A DNA stretch of 64,000 bases from Helichrysum umbraculigerum. Lineage: Eukaryota; Streptophyta; Magnoliopsida; Asterales; Asteraceae. The stretch covers positions 108,559,277 to 108,623,276 of the forward strand of contig CATIUR010000005.1 in the NCBI GenBank assembly GCA_949592205.1. The letters run 5' to 3'. Shown piece by piece: positions 10,429 to 21,977 of the stretch. Position numbers and translations under genes: made by a program. The notes under the pieces were generated by a model. The model was not told the DNA's origin. It made no database searches and saw only the letters and a list, made by a program, of their open reading frames with translations. Numbering within the stretch: the first letter of the stretch is position 1; each line of letters starts with the position of its first letter.

Positions 10429-13400
10429 GAAGATTTCGTCCCCGAAATCTCGCCACGCTCAAAAAGATTGGGATAGCGCGTCCTCATGCTAGACTCGGTC
10501 TCCCAAGTAAGATTCGGACCCAAACTATGATTCCACTTAACCAATACCATAGGGATTTCCTTCTTTCGAAGTTTAGTCACCTTACGATCCAAAAGCTCTA
10601 CGGGTTCTTCTACAAGTCTTTGACTTAGGTCAACACGCAAATCTTGCAATGGAAGAACTTGGGATTGGTCCTCCACATTGCATTTTCTTAAATAGCACAC
10701 ATTGAAAGTATTATGAATACCCGACAATTCAGGAGGAAGATCTAACGACACCGTTTGATCATTGACAACATGTCGAATTTTAAACGGTCCAATGTATCTA
10801 GGAGCTAGTTTACCCCGTTTTCCAAACCTGATAACACCCTTCCAAGGTGAAACTTTCAAATAAACCAACTCGCCTTCTACAAACGAAACTGGTCGATAAC
10901 GTGGGTCAGCATACTGTTTCTGCCTATCACGGGCAGCTTTCAATCTATCTCGGGCAATAGCTACCTTATCGGCTGTAATTTGGACTATGTCAGGACCCGC
11001 AAACTGCTTTTCACCCGCCTCTAACCAACAAGTGGGTGTCCTACACCTACGACCATACAACATTTCGTAGGGTGGCATGCCTATACTAGAATGGAAAGAG
11101 TTATTATAGGCAAACTCGACTAATGGTAAATGGGAATCCCACGACCCACCAAATTCTAGTACACATGCCCGCAACATGTCCTCCAAGGTTTGAATGGTGC
11201 GTTCCGACTGACCATCCGTCTGAGGATGATAAGCCGTGCTCAAGTTGACCCTAGAACCCAATTCACGCTGTAAATTCTGCCAAAAACCCGACACAAATCG
11301 AGAATCTCTGTCTGAAACAATCGACAACGGAATCCCATGTCTAATAACCACTTCATTAATGTACAATTGCGCCAATTTACTTAATGATGCCGTCTCACAA
11401 GTGGCAAGAAAATGAGCACTCTTGGTCAATCTATCCACAATTACCCAAATCATATCATTACCTTTAACAGTTCGAGGTAATTTGGTCACAAAATCCATGG
11501 TAATATGTTCCCATTTCCACTCGGGAATCTCTAGTTGCTTCAAAGCTCCATACGGTTTTTGATGCTCGGTCTTTACTTGAGAGCAAATATGGCAAGATTC
11601 AACAATTCGAGCGACATCCAACTTCAAAGTAGGCCACCAATACAATGGTTTTAAATCATGATACATTTTGGTGCTTCCGGGATGAATCGACAATCTAGAC
11701 TTGTGAGCTTCCAACAAGATTACATCTCGAAGACCACCAATGAAAGGAACCCAAATACGAGACTGAAACAATTTCAATCCACGAGAATCCTCGACCAATA
11801 AGTCTTTTCTTTTAAGCATAACTTCGGATTTTAAGTTATGATCCAATAATGCCTCCATTTGTGCCAATTTCAATTGATTAATCAAGTCTGAGGAAATTTC
11901 CATACGCATTAAACAAACCCTTTCAGATTTACCCTTTCGGCTAAGCGCATCCGCCACCACATTTGCCTTACCCGGATGGTATCGAATCTCGCAATCATAA
12001 TCCTTAATCAACTCTAACCATCGTCTTTGCCTCATGTTAAGTTCTTTTTGAGTAAACATATACTGAAGGCTCTTGTGGTCCGTACAAATAACGCATTTGG
12101 TTCCATACAGGTAATGTCTCCAAATCTTTAAGGCAAAAACCACAGCTGCAAGTTCCAAGTCATGGGTAGGATAGTTAATCTCATGAGGTTTCAGCTGACG
12201 GGAAGCATAGGCAATAACACGGTCTCGTTGCATTAAAACACAACCTAAACCCGCATGTGAAGCATCACAATATACAATAAAATCCTCGGATCCGTCAGGT
12301 AAGGCTAAAACAGGAGCCTGACACAACAATTGTTTCAAAGTCTGAAAAGCCGATTCCTGTTGATCACCCCACAGAAATTTCACATTCTTACGAGTTAATT
12401 TAGTTAAAGAACCTGCAATCTTGGAGAAATCTTTAATAAATTTTCTGTAATAGCCTGCCAAACCCAGAAAACTCTTGATTTCTGACGGAGATTTAGGCGA
12501 TTGCCAATTCATGACAGCCTCAATTTTAGATGGATCCACTTTAACCCCATTTTCACAAATGATGTGCCCCAAAAATTGAACTTCACGAAGCCAAAATTCA
12601 CATTTTGAAAACTTAGCATACAATTTCTCTTTTCTCAAGGTGTCAAGAACTAATCGCAAATGTACTTCATGATCAGATTCAGATTTAGAATAAACTAAAA
12701 TATCATCAATGAATACAATGACAAATTTATCAAGAAAAGGCCTACAAACCCTGTTCATCAAATCCATGAAAATTGCTGGAGCATTAGTCAACCCAAAAGG
12801 CATAACAAGGAATTCATAATGACCATAGCGAGTGCGAAAAGCTGTTTTAGGGATATCCTCCCCACAAACCCGGACTTGGTGATAACCCGATCTCAAGTCA
12901 ATCTTAGAGAAAAACGAAGACCCTTGCAATTGATCAAACAATTCATCTATTCGGGGCAAAGGATACTTATTCTTTACGGTCCTCTTATTCAACTCTCTAT
13001 AATCAATACACATTCGAAAAGTGCCATCCTTCTTTTTAACAAATAACACAGGAGCACCCCAAGGAGAAGAACTGGGTCTAACAAAACCCTTATCCAATAA
13101 CTCCTGAATTTGATTCATCATTTCACGAATTTCGGAGGGAGCTAATCTATAAGGTGCCTTAGCTACCGGAGTAGAACCAGGAATTAACTCAATTTTGTAT
13201 TCTACTTCTCTAACCGGAGGTAAACCAGGCAATTCATCAGGGAAAACATCCGAATACTCAGAAACAACTCGGACATTACTAAAGGCTTTCTTTTCTAGCT
13301 TAGCATCGACAACATAGGCTAAATAAGAATCACACCCTTTAGCTAGAGATTTTCTAGCTTTCATCATAGAGATTAAAGGTATACTACCCCTCTCCCTTTC

Positions 13401-15107
13401 CCCTCGAGCCACGACATATGACTCGTCTGAGATTGGGATTTTTATTAGCTTATTATGACAATCTATATTGGCTTTATTACGACTCAACCAATCCATGCCT
13501 AACACAACATCAAACCCATGAATAGGCATCAATAGAAAAGAAACAGGGAAACTATGACCCTCAATCGAAATACTAGCTCCAGTAACCGATGTGGTAACCG
13601 AAACTAACTTTCCATCCGCTACCTCGACCTCAATAGGTTTTGGAATACATGTAGGTGTCAATTTAAGTCTATCACAGAATACCAAGGACATAAAGGAACA
13701 ATTTGCCCCCGAATCAAATAAGGCGCATGCCGGTACTGAATTAATAAGGAAAGTACCAGTTATGACGTCCTCGGCTACTACCGCTTCATCCACGGTCATT
13801 CTAAAAGCCCGACCAGTTGGAACTGGAGGATTCTTTCTTTTCTGGCCAGCAGATGATGATGACCCTCCGACAGTGCCCGATTTTTGCTTCCCTGCCTCTG
13901 TACACGCACTAGAACGATGCCCTTCCTTGCGACAATTCCAACACACTGGCTTAGGAAAAGGACAATCCTTGATGTCGTGACCGAACTGACCACACTTAAT
14001 ACACCTAGCAGTCTGAGGTGTACAATGTCCCGTGTGCCTAGACTTACAATTCTGGCACCAATTTGATCTATCCACTGAACCACCAACAACATTCGGTTTT
14101 CGGTTATTGTTATTACCTTGCCATTTCTTCTTCCCCTGACCTGAAGTAGATTCACCTTTGGGTTTCATTGGGGACTTGTCTTTAATCTCTAAACCATGAG
14201 CTCGAATATCACCGTCTACAGAACGAGCCAAATCAAAAGCTTGGTTAAGATCACCTGCAAGTCTCACAGTAGTCCGATAATTATGGGGTAACATTCCAAC
14301 AAAATGGTCAATCTTTGTCCTTTCATCCGGTACCCATTGATGTACAAATCTCAATTTATCGGTAAACTGGGAGATAAGGTCCTCCATAGTCATACTATCA
14401 GTCAATTGCATATCCAAGAATTCACGCCTAATGCGAGTCATGTCATACCCGGAGCAATATTTCTTACAAACCTCATTATGGAAATCAGACCATGTAATGG
14501 AAGCTTTTTGCTGAGGTGTTAAATGAGATGTGATAGAATCCCACCATCCCATTGCCGGACCCTTTAAAAGTTGCACTGCATAAGTTACCTTGATCTCATC
14601 CTCACATCGGCAAACCTCAAATTTTCTTTCGACATCCCTTAACCAATCCATGGTCACAGAAGGATTCGTACTCCCAAAGAAATCTGAAGGTCCACTAGAC
14701 TTAAAGGTTTTAAACGAACATAATTTTTGCTGAGATGGAGGAGGAAATACCGGAAACTGAAATCCCGAAGGTCCTGAAGAAGTAAAAGGAGCTGATGTCT
14801 GGTAGTAAATAGGCGGTGGCATAGAAAACTGTGATGTCACCAACGGAGGTGTAATCGTACTAACAACCGGAATCTGCCTGGATGTTCTAGCTTGTTGCTC
14901 ATATAATTCCTTATATTTGTTTAATTCATCCTCTAAATACAAAGTGTACTCATCACGGCTCAATTCATTTGCAGGGAGTGTAGTACTAGGCTGACCTTGA
15001 CTTTGAGACTGAATTTCAGGAGGAGAGTCTCTTGCTCCAGAAGCATTGATCGGGGTACTGGTCGGAGCGTTATTTTCTGCCATATCCTGTATCACAACAC
15101 ATCTCAT
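10425..15107 (-). CDS. Gag-pol polyprotein, Ty3/gypsy chromovirus (Tekay-like)
   Basis: One 1,560-codon frame holds all domains of an autonomous gypsy element in the order gag, protease, reverse transcriptase, RNase H, integrase, chromodomain. Visible marks: a retrotransposon gag domain (about residues 145-300), two CCHC knuckles CIKCGQFGHDIKDC and CWNCRKEGHRSSAC (about 368-402), protease LFDSGANCSFM (about 464), RT catalytic FIDDILVYS (about 800), RNase H VYCDASHAG (about 945), the integrase HHCC zinc site with CHICSQVK (about 1140-1175), integrase core with DRDSRF (about 1267) and YHPQTDGQSERT (about 1295), and a C-terminal chromodomain-like segment starting VEEPVELLDRKV (about 1502). The likely start is the second ATG, nine codons in (15083), beginning MAENNAPTS; the upstream codons look like leader. 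No stop or frameshift is present. Integrase order after RNase H and the chromodomain exclude copia and caulimovirus. Confidence 0.96.
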   Translation of the reverse strand: MRCVVIQDMAENNAPTSTPINASGARDSPPEIQSQSQGQPSTTLPANELSRDEYTLYLEDELNKYKELYEQQARTSRQIPVVSTITPPLVTSQFSMPPPIYYQTSAPFTSSGPSGFQFPVFPPPSQQKLCSFKTFKSSGPSDFFGSTNPSVTMDWLRDVERKFEVCRCEDEIKVTYAVQLLKGPAMGWWDSITSHLTPQQKASITWSDFHNEVCKKYCSGYDMTRIRREFLDMQLTDSMTMEDLISQFTDKLRFVHQWVPDERTKIDHFVGMLPHNYRTTVRLAGDLNQAFDLARSVDGDIRAHGLEIKDKSPMKPKGESTSGQGKKKWQGNNNNRKPNVVGGSVDRSNWCQNCKSRHTGHCTPQTARCIKCGQFGHDIKDCPFPKPVCWNCRKEGHRSSACTEAGKQKSGTVGGSSSSAGQKRKNPPVPTGRAFRMTVDEAVVAEDVITGTFLINSVPACALFDSGANCSFMSLVFCDRLKLTPTCIPKPIEVEVADGKLVSVTTSVTGASISIEGHSFPVSFLLMPIHGFDVVLGMDWLSRNKANIDCHNKLIKIPISDESYVVARGERERGSIPLISMMKARKSLAKGCDSYLAYVVDAKLEKKAFSNVRVVSEYSDVFPDELPGLPPVREVEYKIELIPGSTPVAKAPYRLAPSEIREMMNQIQELLDKGFVRPSSSPWGAPVLFVKKKDGTFRMCIDYRELNKRTVKNKYPLPRIDELFDQLQGSSFFSKIDLRSGYHQVRVCGEDIPKTAFRTRYGHYEFLVMPFGLTNAPAIFMDLMNRVCRPFLDKFVIVFIDDILVYSKSESDHEVHLRLVLDTLRKEKLYAKFSKCEFWLREVQFLGHIICENGVKVDPSKIEAVMNWQSPKSPSEIKSFLGLAGYYRKFIKDFSKIAGSLTKLTRKNVKFLWGDQQESAFQTLKQLLCQAPVLALPDGSEDFIVYCDASHAGLGCVLMQRDRVIAYASRQLKPHEINYPTHDLELAAVVFALKIWRHYLYGTKCVICTDHKSLQYMFTQKELNMRQRRWLELIKDYDCEIRYHPGKANVVADALSRKGKSERVCLMRMEISSDLINQLKLAQMEALLDHNLKSEVMLKRKDLLVEDSRGLKLFQSRIWVPFIGGLRDVILLEAHKSRLSIHPGSTKMYHDLKPLYWWPTLKLDVARIVESCHICSQVKTEHQKPYGALKQLEIPEWKWEHITMDFVTKLPRTVKGNDMIWVIVDRLTKSAHFLATCETASLSKLAQLYINEVVIRHGIPLSIVSDRDSRFVSGFWQNLQRELGSRVNLSTAYHPQTDGQSERTIQTLEDMLRACVLEFGGSWDSHLPLVEFAYNNSFHSSIGMPPYEMLYGRRCRTPTCWLEAGEKQFAGPDIVQITADKVAIARDRLKAARDRQKQYADPRYRPVSFVEGELVYLKVSPWKGVIRFGKRGKLAPRYIGPFKIRHVVNDQTVSLDLPPELSGIHNTFNVCYLRKCNVEDQSQVLPLQDLRVDLSQRLVEEPVELLDRKVTKLRKKEIPMVLVKWNHSLGPNLTWETESSMRTRYPNLFERGEISGTKSS

Positions 15108-15244
15108 AACCCATTAATTGTTAGTACATAGCAATACTAACCAAATCAAATTCACTAGCTCAATCCCCTTCCCCGGAATGTTTGACTAACACAAATAGAT
15201 TTGGGATTGAACAATTAACCCATGTTCAATTCACCCAAACCTTT

Positions 15245-15256
15245 GCTCTGATACCA
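15245..15256 (-). other. Primer binding site, initiator Met tRNA
   Basis: The minus strand reads TGGTATCAGAGC three bases inside the 5' LTR, the usual iMet-tRNA complement in gypsy chromoviruses. The distance from here to the gag start is only about 140 bases, so unlike Tekay A this element has no room for a leader reading frame. Confidence 0.9.
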
Positions 15257-15259
15257 ATT

Positions 15260-17347
15260 TGAAACACCCTACTCGAAAATACAAGGATTTTTTTTTTTTT
15301 TTTTTTAAAGGAAGCGCAAGTTTAGATACAAACCATTGAATTGCATATTTACATTTCAAAATGGCAATTCAAATACATACAGTCTTTAAACTAGATCATC
15401 CTAGACATTACACACGATAAGTTTAGTGTTATAGAAGTCCAAAACTTAATGTCATAACATTGACACAGTAACAAAACAGAGTGAGCTTGTCAAACATTCC
15501 ATTCTTATTGTACTTCTTGCCCACCCACATACCAAAGTAAACCTGCAAGAAGTAATGAGGGGTTAGCACGAAGCTAAGTGAATAAATCTCAAACTATCAC
15601 CTAACTTAGCTTAACAATTGAATACAGCAAAGCATAGTAACAGTTAATCATGAAGGATCGGTGGTCCTTGGAGTACCCTCATGCCGCGGTGGTTCCCCAA
15701 GTAACACTTAAACCAACTGAAGGCCAATCAGTGGCTAAACCAATAGTTTGGTACTATTACTACTTACAACATAATTTCAGTGAACAACACATGTACAAGG
15801 TACTTATGATGTCCAAAGTAATAGTACTCAAACCCAACACACGTTGACCCCCGACATTCATATAGTCCACAACCATCAAGGCAATCAAGGACACCAATAA
15901 TCAAGCTAAATAAAGCCATCATGGCAAATTATTAACTTAACAATGAAAACAGTAAATTCACGTTTACCCGTTGTAACCATATTGTTACAACCAAATTAAA
16001 CTAACAGTCCAAGATTCACTCACCCTTGTCGACTGTAGTCTCCACTCAAAGATCTTATCTTATTGAGTCTTCTGGTTATCTGAGAACACGATCAAAACCC
16101 GAGTTAGCCTCTAATGTTTAGAATTTATAATATAACATTCACATAATTAATGTCGTATAATGCTCATACTATATTTTCAATACTCGTTAAATAACATAAG
16201 CACACAAGTCACAAGTTGTCAAATTCGTCAAAGTAAAACTGACAAACGCGATCCTGATAAGGTGTGGCTGGATCGCGTTCCTTAACACCAAAATATTCTG
16301 TTGCCAAAATACACTTGCAAACGCGATCCGGGAAAAGAAGCTGGATCGCGTTCCAAGGAACAAAATCCGTTGATCCAATTTAACACTAGCTAACGCGATC
16401 CGTATTATAGGGACTGGATCGCGTTCATACGTACAAAATCATCTTGGGATCAAAATACACATAGCAACGCGATCCGGGCAAGGTTTTCGGGATCGCGTTC
16501 CAATGTTTTTCAACAATGGTTTAGACCTGTAACTAGTTTCAGCTCGAACCAAAGACCCAAATTTCGTACAATATAATTATCAAACACGATTTTTACTTAT
16601 AATTGACCTCTACAAACATGTGTAAACATATAACAACAACTAATAGCATCATCTAACATCGCAATATACACATGCAACATGATTTCAACCTAATTTCAAC
16701 CAAAACCCAAATTCACTCATTTTAATACATGAACACTTATTTGATTCGTTGAAATGGACATGAAATCAGTTTGTAATCATCACACAAACACATTTAAACC
16801 TAAACTAACACTATTTCAACATTAGTTTTCCCTAATTCAACTAATTCAAGCATGAATATGAAAATAGGTAAAATGCTTACAATGGAGATGATAATCAGGA
16901 AGAAGATGATGCAATGAAGATGAAGAACAAGTTGTATTCTCAATCACAGCCTTGAATTTAAGAAATCAGATTGCAAGATTTGTTTGAGAGATTATGTGAA
17001 TTTCTTCACTATCAAAGTGAAAGTCAGGGGTGAAATGAGGTGTTGTCAAAATGATAACACAGGTGTCGACTACACCTATGACTCAGCCCATTTTGGGTAT
17101 AAATTATACCCGTCCTAAATCTATTGTCTGGAACCTAAAAATGCCCAATAGTTAAAATACTTTTATTATACCATCAACTAAATAAATTTAAAACAATTAA
17201 TAATTCATTTATCACAATAAGCCAATTGACCAATTGACCTATTAATTTAGCTATCGAAATACCAAGTATTTAAAAATACAATTTAAATAGCAAATAAAAT
17301 TAAGGGAAATACCGTATTTCGACTAGGCCACTTTTGAGGATGTTACA
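15260..17347 (-). repeat. 5' LTR of the young Tekay-like element
   Basis: Same 2,088-bp sequence as the 3' LTR at a constant offset of 6,935. In the element's direction it has a leader with ATCATCTCCATTGTAAGC (around 16,875), which looks like a splice donor, then the four-hairpin array (16245-16499). Confidence 0.95.
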
Positions 17348-17352
17348 ATAAA

Positions 17353-18631
17353 TGTTGAATGGGTAATTTTGGGCATACTTGATTTCCTAAATGGACTATA
17401 ATGGACTACTCAAACAAAAACATTAGGTCTATGTGGGTAGCTTGAAGGAAAAAAAACGGGTCTAACCGGTCATTTTCTTCCTTCCCGGATTAAACAACCC
17501 AAACTTTGTATGTCTCCTTAATCGCTTATCACAATCAATCGAAAAAACTGAAAGCCATCGTTGCTGGCGTTCTCCGACGTACGCCGCCATCCTCCACAGT
17601 AATCCACCATAACCCGTCTTCCTTGGCCGTCTGTTTGTTTGTCTGTGGTTCAAATTCCAACATGAACACGAGGTTTGAAGTTTGAACTTCAAAACCTTGA
17701 AAATAAAAGAACTCAATGAAATAATTTAATAAATCAAATCATATCAATTGTTTAAATTTCTCCATGATTTAAGTATCGTAAAATTTTTAGTTCTCGAACG
17801 AGATAAAGGATCCCATAATCCGGGCTCATTTCTTCATTGCTTAAATTGTTGTTTACTTTTTCTTGATTTCAATAAGTTACATATTATATACAGTTCATCA
17901 ATTTTGTATGTAGTGGACTAAGAACATAAAGATCTAGCTAATTAATTTTAATTTTGTCTTGGTTTGTAACGAAGTGGCAAATTGTAATTCAAAGTGTTTG
18001 GTAAATTTAGTATGCAATTATCTATTTTTACTACTGATATTATTATTTTAGAACTCTAATATTCGATTTATAATTACGTTAAGTTCAAAATGATCAACTT
18101 TAGTAAGCTTTTGTTTATATCAGTTGGTGTTGTAAAAGTCATCCGCAGTTTTTTTCTCCCCCAAATTGCCCGTTTAGACCCAAGCCCATTTTGACCCAAG
18201 CCCGTTGAGACCCGAGCCCGTTATGACCCGAGCCCGTTGTGAGCCAAACCCGTTTTTACCCAGCTACCCAGACCGACCCACTCGTCCGTTTTGCCACCTC
18301 TAATATGAACATATAATTGGCCAAAAGGATATGTATTCAAAGAAAATGAACACATACGAATACATCGAGTATTTTCTGTTTCTTCATTGTTTGTATCATG
18401 AAAAGAATAATATAATTAATCATTGAGTTTACTTTTTGATAATTTTGATAAACAGTCAACATTGAATAACTATTAGATATCCCTATAAACCTATTATGAT
18501 TGATTTGTATTTCCGTTTCTTTATTTTGTTTGAGATTTGGTTTATAATTTTGATTTTCGTTATTCGCTTTATGTGTGCAGGTTTTTTTTGCAAAGTGAAA
18601 ATTAGTTATACCCATCGGTAAGAATACGATG
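17353..18631. other. Host flank with repeat debris
   Basis: No confident gene. A relatively GC-rich stretch at 17480-17690 looks like it could be an old exon or leader, but no homolog was recognised and the open frame 17462-17716 (minus) has no familiar motif. At 18170-18303 repeated GAGCCCGTT/GACCCGAGCC units end in TTTTGCCACCTCTA, the TAGAGGTGGCAAAA-type end common on plant hAT-like repeats. Similar GGGTC-rich, GCCAC-ended pieces recur near 21770-21860 and 24190-24290. Confidence 0.4.
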
Positions 18632-18646
18632 GGTATAACTAATTTT
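18598..18646. repeat. 20-bp-arm perfect inverted repeat
   Basis: AAAATTAGTTATACCCATCG (18598-18617) and its exact reverse complement (18627-18646) are separated by nine bases. The hairpin is bracketed by a direct repeat, TTATTCGCTTTATGT, at about 18560 and 18660, so it seems to sit inside a ~100-bp duplication. Confidence 0.85.
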
Positions 18647-20702
18647 ATTTAAAATTCATTATTCGCTTTATGTATGTTTTATTTAAAATAGTAGTTTAAT
18701 CGTTATATATGTGTTTATAAGTTGTAGTAAAGTAATTTAGTGAGAAAACTAGTAGTAGCCAAAGTAGAAGCTTTGAAACTTGATAAGTTAGTTAGTGGCC
18801 AAATAGAAGGAAGATAACTCGAGGGTAGGAAACGAAAATATCTTTAATTTAATCTTCTTTCTTGAAAACTTTGGAATTAATCCCAGAGTGTAAGTGTGTG
18901 TACATACGGGAGATAGAGAAGGAGAGGGGAAGAACAAAAACTTGATTCAACAAATTGAAGCTTAATTCTTGTGGATTTGAGTCTAATACTTGCATAATCA
19001 TCATCCATAGGGTAAGTTTAATTCATTCTATGTATCAATTCAATGATTTAGTTGATTTCATATGAACCAGAGGAAGTGGGTTTTGTAGAAAAGAGTAGAA
19101 CATTGAGTATATAAGTGTTCTTGATAGTTTTTGAACATAAATTTGGATATGTTATTGTGGTTGGATGTTACAAGAGATGAGTTTTATATTAAAGCTTGAG
19201 TTTTGTTAAGTTTAGCCAAATTGAGAAATTTGTATGATGATGATGAGTTAGTAGTAAGTAGTGCTTTGTATCAACAAGAGTTGTATGGTGAAGTTATTCA
19301 CTTTGGGTAGTAGATAACATTGTTTGTGTGATTATATGTTTAGGTGATCATTGAGCAAAATTGTGAATTGGCTAGAGTTGCTTTTCAACATCAAAGGTAA
19401 GTAGTAGGGATGGTAGTTCGATAATTAAACTTGTTTGTGAAATCTTAAGTGGTGATCAAACAAGAGTTAGTTAGTGAAGGTTGAATTGTTGTAAGCATGA
19501 CACAAGTATGTCATTTGTGCAGTTGAAATGGTTAACCAAGTATGGTAAAGGGGGAGAAATCTCAATGTCCATGTGTTGGTACCATTGCAGTGTTCCTTTG
19601 ATAAGGAACAATGTAACAGAGGATCCTTATTTGTGAGTAGATAGGTAGTTCATACGAGTATGATCACCTAGTAGCATGGTAGATAGAGCATACAAGTATG
19701 TTCTATAATTGGTAGTAAGTGGATCATATGAGCATGATCATTTTGTAGTAGTTTGTAGTTGTAGTTATTGTTTTCTATTACTTACTAAGCATGTTGTGCT
19801 TACCCCCGTTGTATGATTTTTGTGTAGGTAAAAGCAGGTTAAGTATCAAGTTGGGCAAATGAGACGAGGATCGGTTAGTGGTGGGACTTGCTACAAGTTA
19901 GTAAGTCAAAGTCCCTTGTGTAGAAATCATGCTCTTGGTACAATTAGGAAAGCCCCGTGTGAGTTGATTAAATGTTGTTTGAGTAAAAATTTGTAGTTTC
20001 ATACACTTTGACCCGTTTAAGAAATATTGATGTAAATGTTGAAGTTGTGAGTCGGGTCAAATGTAATTAGTAGTAAATTGTGGAGTATGTCAAAGTTTGA
20101 AAAAGGTTGTAGCATGAATGTAAACCAAATGGTATTTGGTTTGGGTTGTAAAAGTGGGCAAAACGACCATAATTTGGATTGAGGTCCAAATTTGGCGTTA
20201 GTGAGAATTTTGAGAAAGTGTAAATTGGAAAACCTTTATTTTGTTGTATGAAGGTGTCTGCAAATTTTGGTAGCCGAAGGTTTAACGAGTAAAAAGTTAT
20301 ACGTGTTTGAATTTGGGTTTAAAAACTGAGTTTGCAAGCAGGTGTCTAAGTCCAGGGGTTGTATGCGATTGCGTGTATACTATACGATCGCGTAAGATAG
20401 AGTAAAAGGGTGTTACGCGATCGCGTGACCCATGTAGGATCGCGTATCATAGTGTAAAACGGTGACAGTGGGATTTTCAGTGTAAGTACGCAATCCCATG
20501 TGAGTTGGTAGGATCGCGTATGGTGTTTGAATACGCGATCGTGTGAGCTTGTGCAGGATCGCGTATGGTAACTTTGGTTGGTCTATTTTGAATTCAATAT
20601 CATTTAAGAGTTGGATATTATTTTATGTAAAGTATGTTACAGTCAGTGAGATAATTGTAAGTTAATTAGAAAGAGTAAAAAAAAAAAATCGGGGCGTTTC
20701 AC
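18632..20702 (+). mobile_element. LTR-like block, plus orientation (boundaries uncertain)
   Basis: The right end GGGGCGTTTCA (20692-20702), after a 12-A run, parallels the end of the 8325-17347 LTR family (poly-A then GGGTGTTTCA in that direction). Inside are a leader with ATCATCCATAGGGTAAGT (about 19000-19017, donor-like), the CTTACTAAGC...GCTTACCCCCGTTG segment (about 19780-19815) common in plant gypsy LTRs, and an ACGCGATC array (20362-20567). The 5-mer CGATG follows the right end (20703-20707) and also precedes 18632 (18627-18631), which would suit a solo LTR, but the left end does not start with TG. Treat the left boundary as a guess. Confidence 0.45.
20362..20567. repeat. ACGCGATC/GATCGCGT inverted-repeat array
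   Basis: Several units place CGCGATC and GATCGCG in opposite orientation, for example TACGCGATC (20531) and GATCGCGTA (20557) about 16 bases apart, and ACGCGATCGCGT near 20415 followed by GGATCGCGT. The core matches the stem of the hairpins in the 8325-17347 LTRs although loops and spacers differ. Confidence 0.7.
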
Positions 20703-21333
20703 GATGTGACTTGCTTGCACCCCTAAAGGCCCACCTGCCAATGATTTATTTAACGTAATATTCAAAAAAATGTTAACAACGAGGTATTTCTGCTTTTAAA
20801 TTCAAATCAAAGAAATTTGATTGTTGTAGTACTCCTCAACTTGTGAACATATAATAGAACAATATTTCCATGTTGTTCAAGATATGTGGTTTGATGAAAG
20901 GCGCTTGAATGTTCACGGCAAACTTGGTTTAGAAAAGCAGAAATGCTAATTTTTTTTTGAAAAAGACTTTTGAAGGGGATGAGTTATTTCAAGAAGTTCA
21001 GCTTTGAATCTTTGAGTGGATTAATGTTAGAATGATAATTGAGGAAAAAGTGAGAACAGTGGGTAAACGATCCGAAATCAGTGGCCGAAAGAAGCTTGTG
21101 GTGAAACGATTTGATCATCATATTTTTCAATCTAGGGTATCACCATAAGTATTAAGTAATACCTATACATAAAACCTTAGACATGTTAGATATAACTAAC
21201 TTTTTCCCAATGTTTAAATACATTTCATGATTGGTATACATTTGAAAAATAATATTTAACAAGTATTACAATCTCATTAATTGGTGTAAGAGTTGTCAGA
21301 TATAGCCCGCGAATTTCGCGGGCTATGATCTAG
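20703..21333 (+). mobile_element. Helitron 3' terminus and AT-rich body
   Basis: A 12-bp GC-rich hairpin (ATAGCCCGCGAA / TTCGCGGGCTAT, 21302-21326) is followed by TGAT and CTAG (21330-21333) with T next, the classic Helitron right end. The left end was not found; the LTR-like block ending at 20702 may have landed inside it. Short coding-like bits on the plus strand (about 20890-20950 and 21060-21130) could be captured gene pieces but are not recognisable. Confidence 0.55.
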
Positions 21334-21977
21334 TACAATATTAAAAGAGGTAATAAATATAACAATAGGTAAATTTGTATTCAACCAATCTTAGACAAAA
21401 ACAAGTTCCCATTAGAATCAATGAGTTCCCAGCAAAATCTAATCAAATGCTAGTATGTAAAGGTAGCAATTCCAACCCATTTACTTATAAATGGGTCAAT
21501 TTGGGTTGTCTTTTACGGAAATGGGTTGAACGGGTTGAATGTCTTCAAAAGCTACTCTTAATGCAAGCGACCCCAGGTCTATATATGAAAAAAATTAGAT
21601 TGTTATTTAGTAAAAATGTTGAGTTTATAATGATAACTGACACATTAGATATTTGTACAATATATTTACAAATTGCCATTACAGGTGGAGACTTCTATAT
21701 ATAGGATGGAGAAATAGAAAACCAGATGAACTATGAAATAAAATAAAGTCACATTTAATTCAGTGGGCCTGCCCGTTTTGACCCATCATGAAAGATGACC
21801 CATTTCCAAACGGACCCATTTTAATCCGTTCCCCAGTCCATGTGACATCCATGTTGCCACTTCTGAATTCTGATGGTCAGGCAGATATATTTAATCAGAG
21901 ATACTAACATCAAGACGTATAAAATGGAAGGCTCGCAATGCAGTTATAAGAAATTATATGCAAGGGTAATAGGAATT
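21334..21977. other. Downstream flank of the OB-fold gene
   Basis: No gene is recognised. It contains GGGTCAATTTGGGTTG-like degenerate repeats (about 21475-21545) and an inverted relative ending in TGTTGCCACTTCTGA (about 21780-21865). The start TACAATATTAAAAGAGGTAA nearly repeats text at 7688-7707. The 3' untranslated region of the gene to the right must lie here, on the minus strand. Confidence 0.4.

Larger units (their letters stand above)
8325..17347 (-). mobile_element. Complete, very young Tekay-like Ty3/gypsy retrotransposon
   Basis: A full element of 9,023 bp lies on the minus strand: two 2,088-bp LTRs (8325-10412 and 15260-17347), an iMet primer site, a polypurine tract and one uninterrupted gag-pol frame. 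The 5-bp target duplication ATAAA is present on both sides (8320-8324 and 17348-17352). The two LTRs keep a constant offset of 6,935 with no indel, even in a 19-T run, and no mismatch was seen on comparing them by eye. Identical LTRs, intact coding and a perfect target duplication mean recent insertion, and the element could still be active. Confidence 0.95.

Noticed and set aside
13591..13980. Plus-strand frames inside the minus gag-pol, and similar ones in 57447-61865
   Set aside because: They are antisense shadows of the conserved polyprotein.
10425..15107. Integrated pararetrovirus (caulimovirus)
   Set aside because: LTRs, integrase and chromodomain are present and no movement protein is seen, so it is a Ty3/gypsy retrotransposon.
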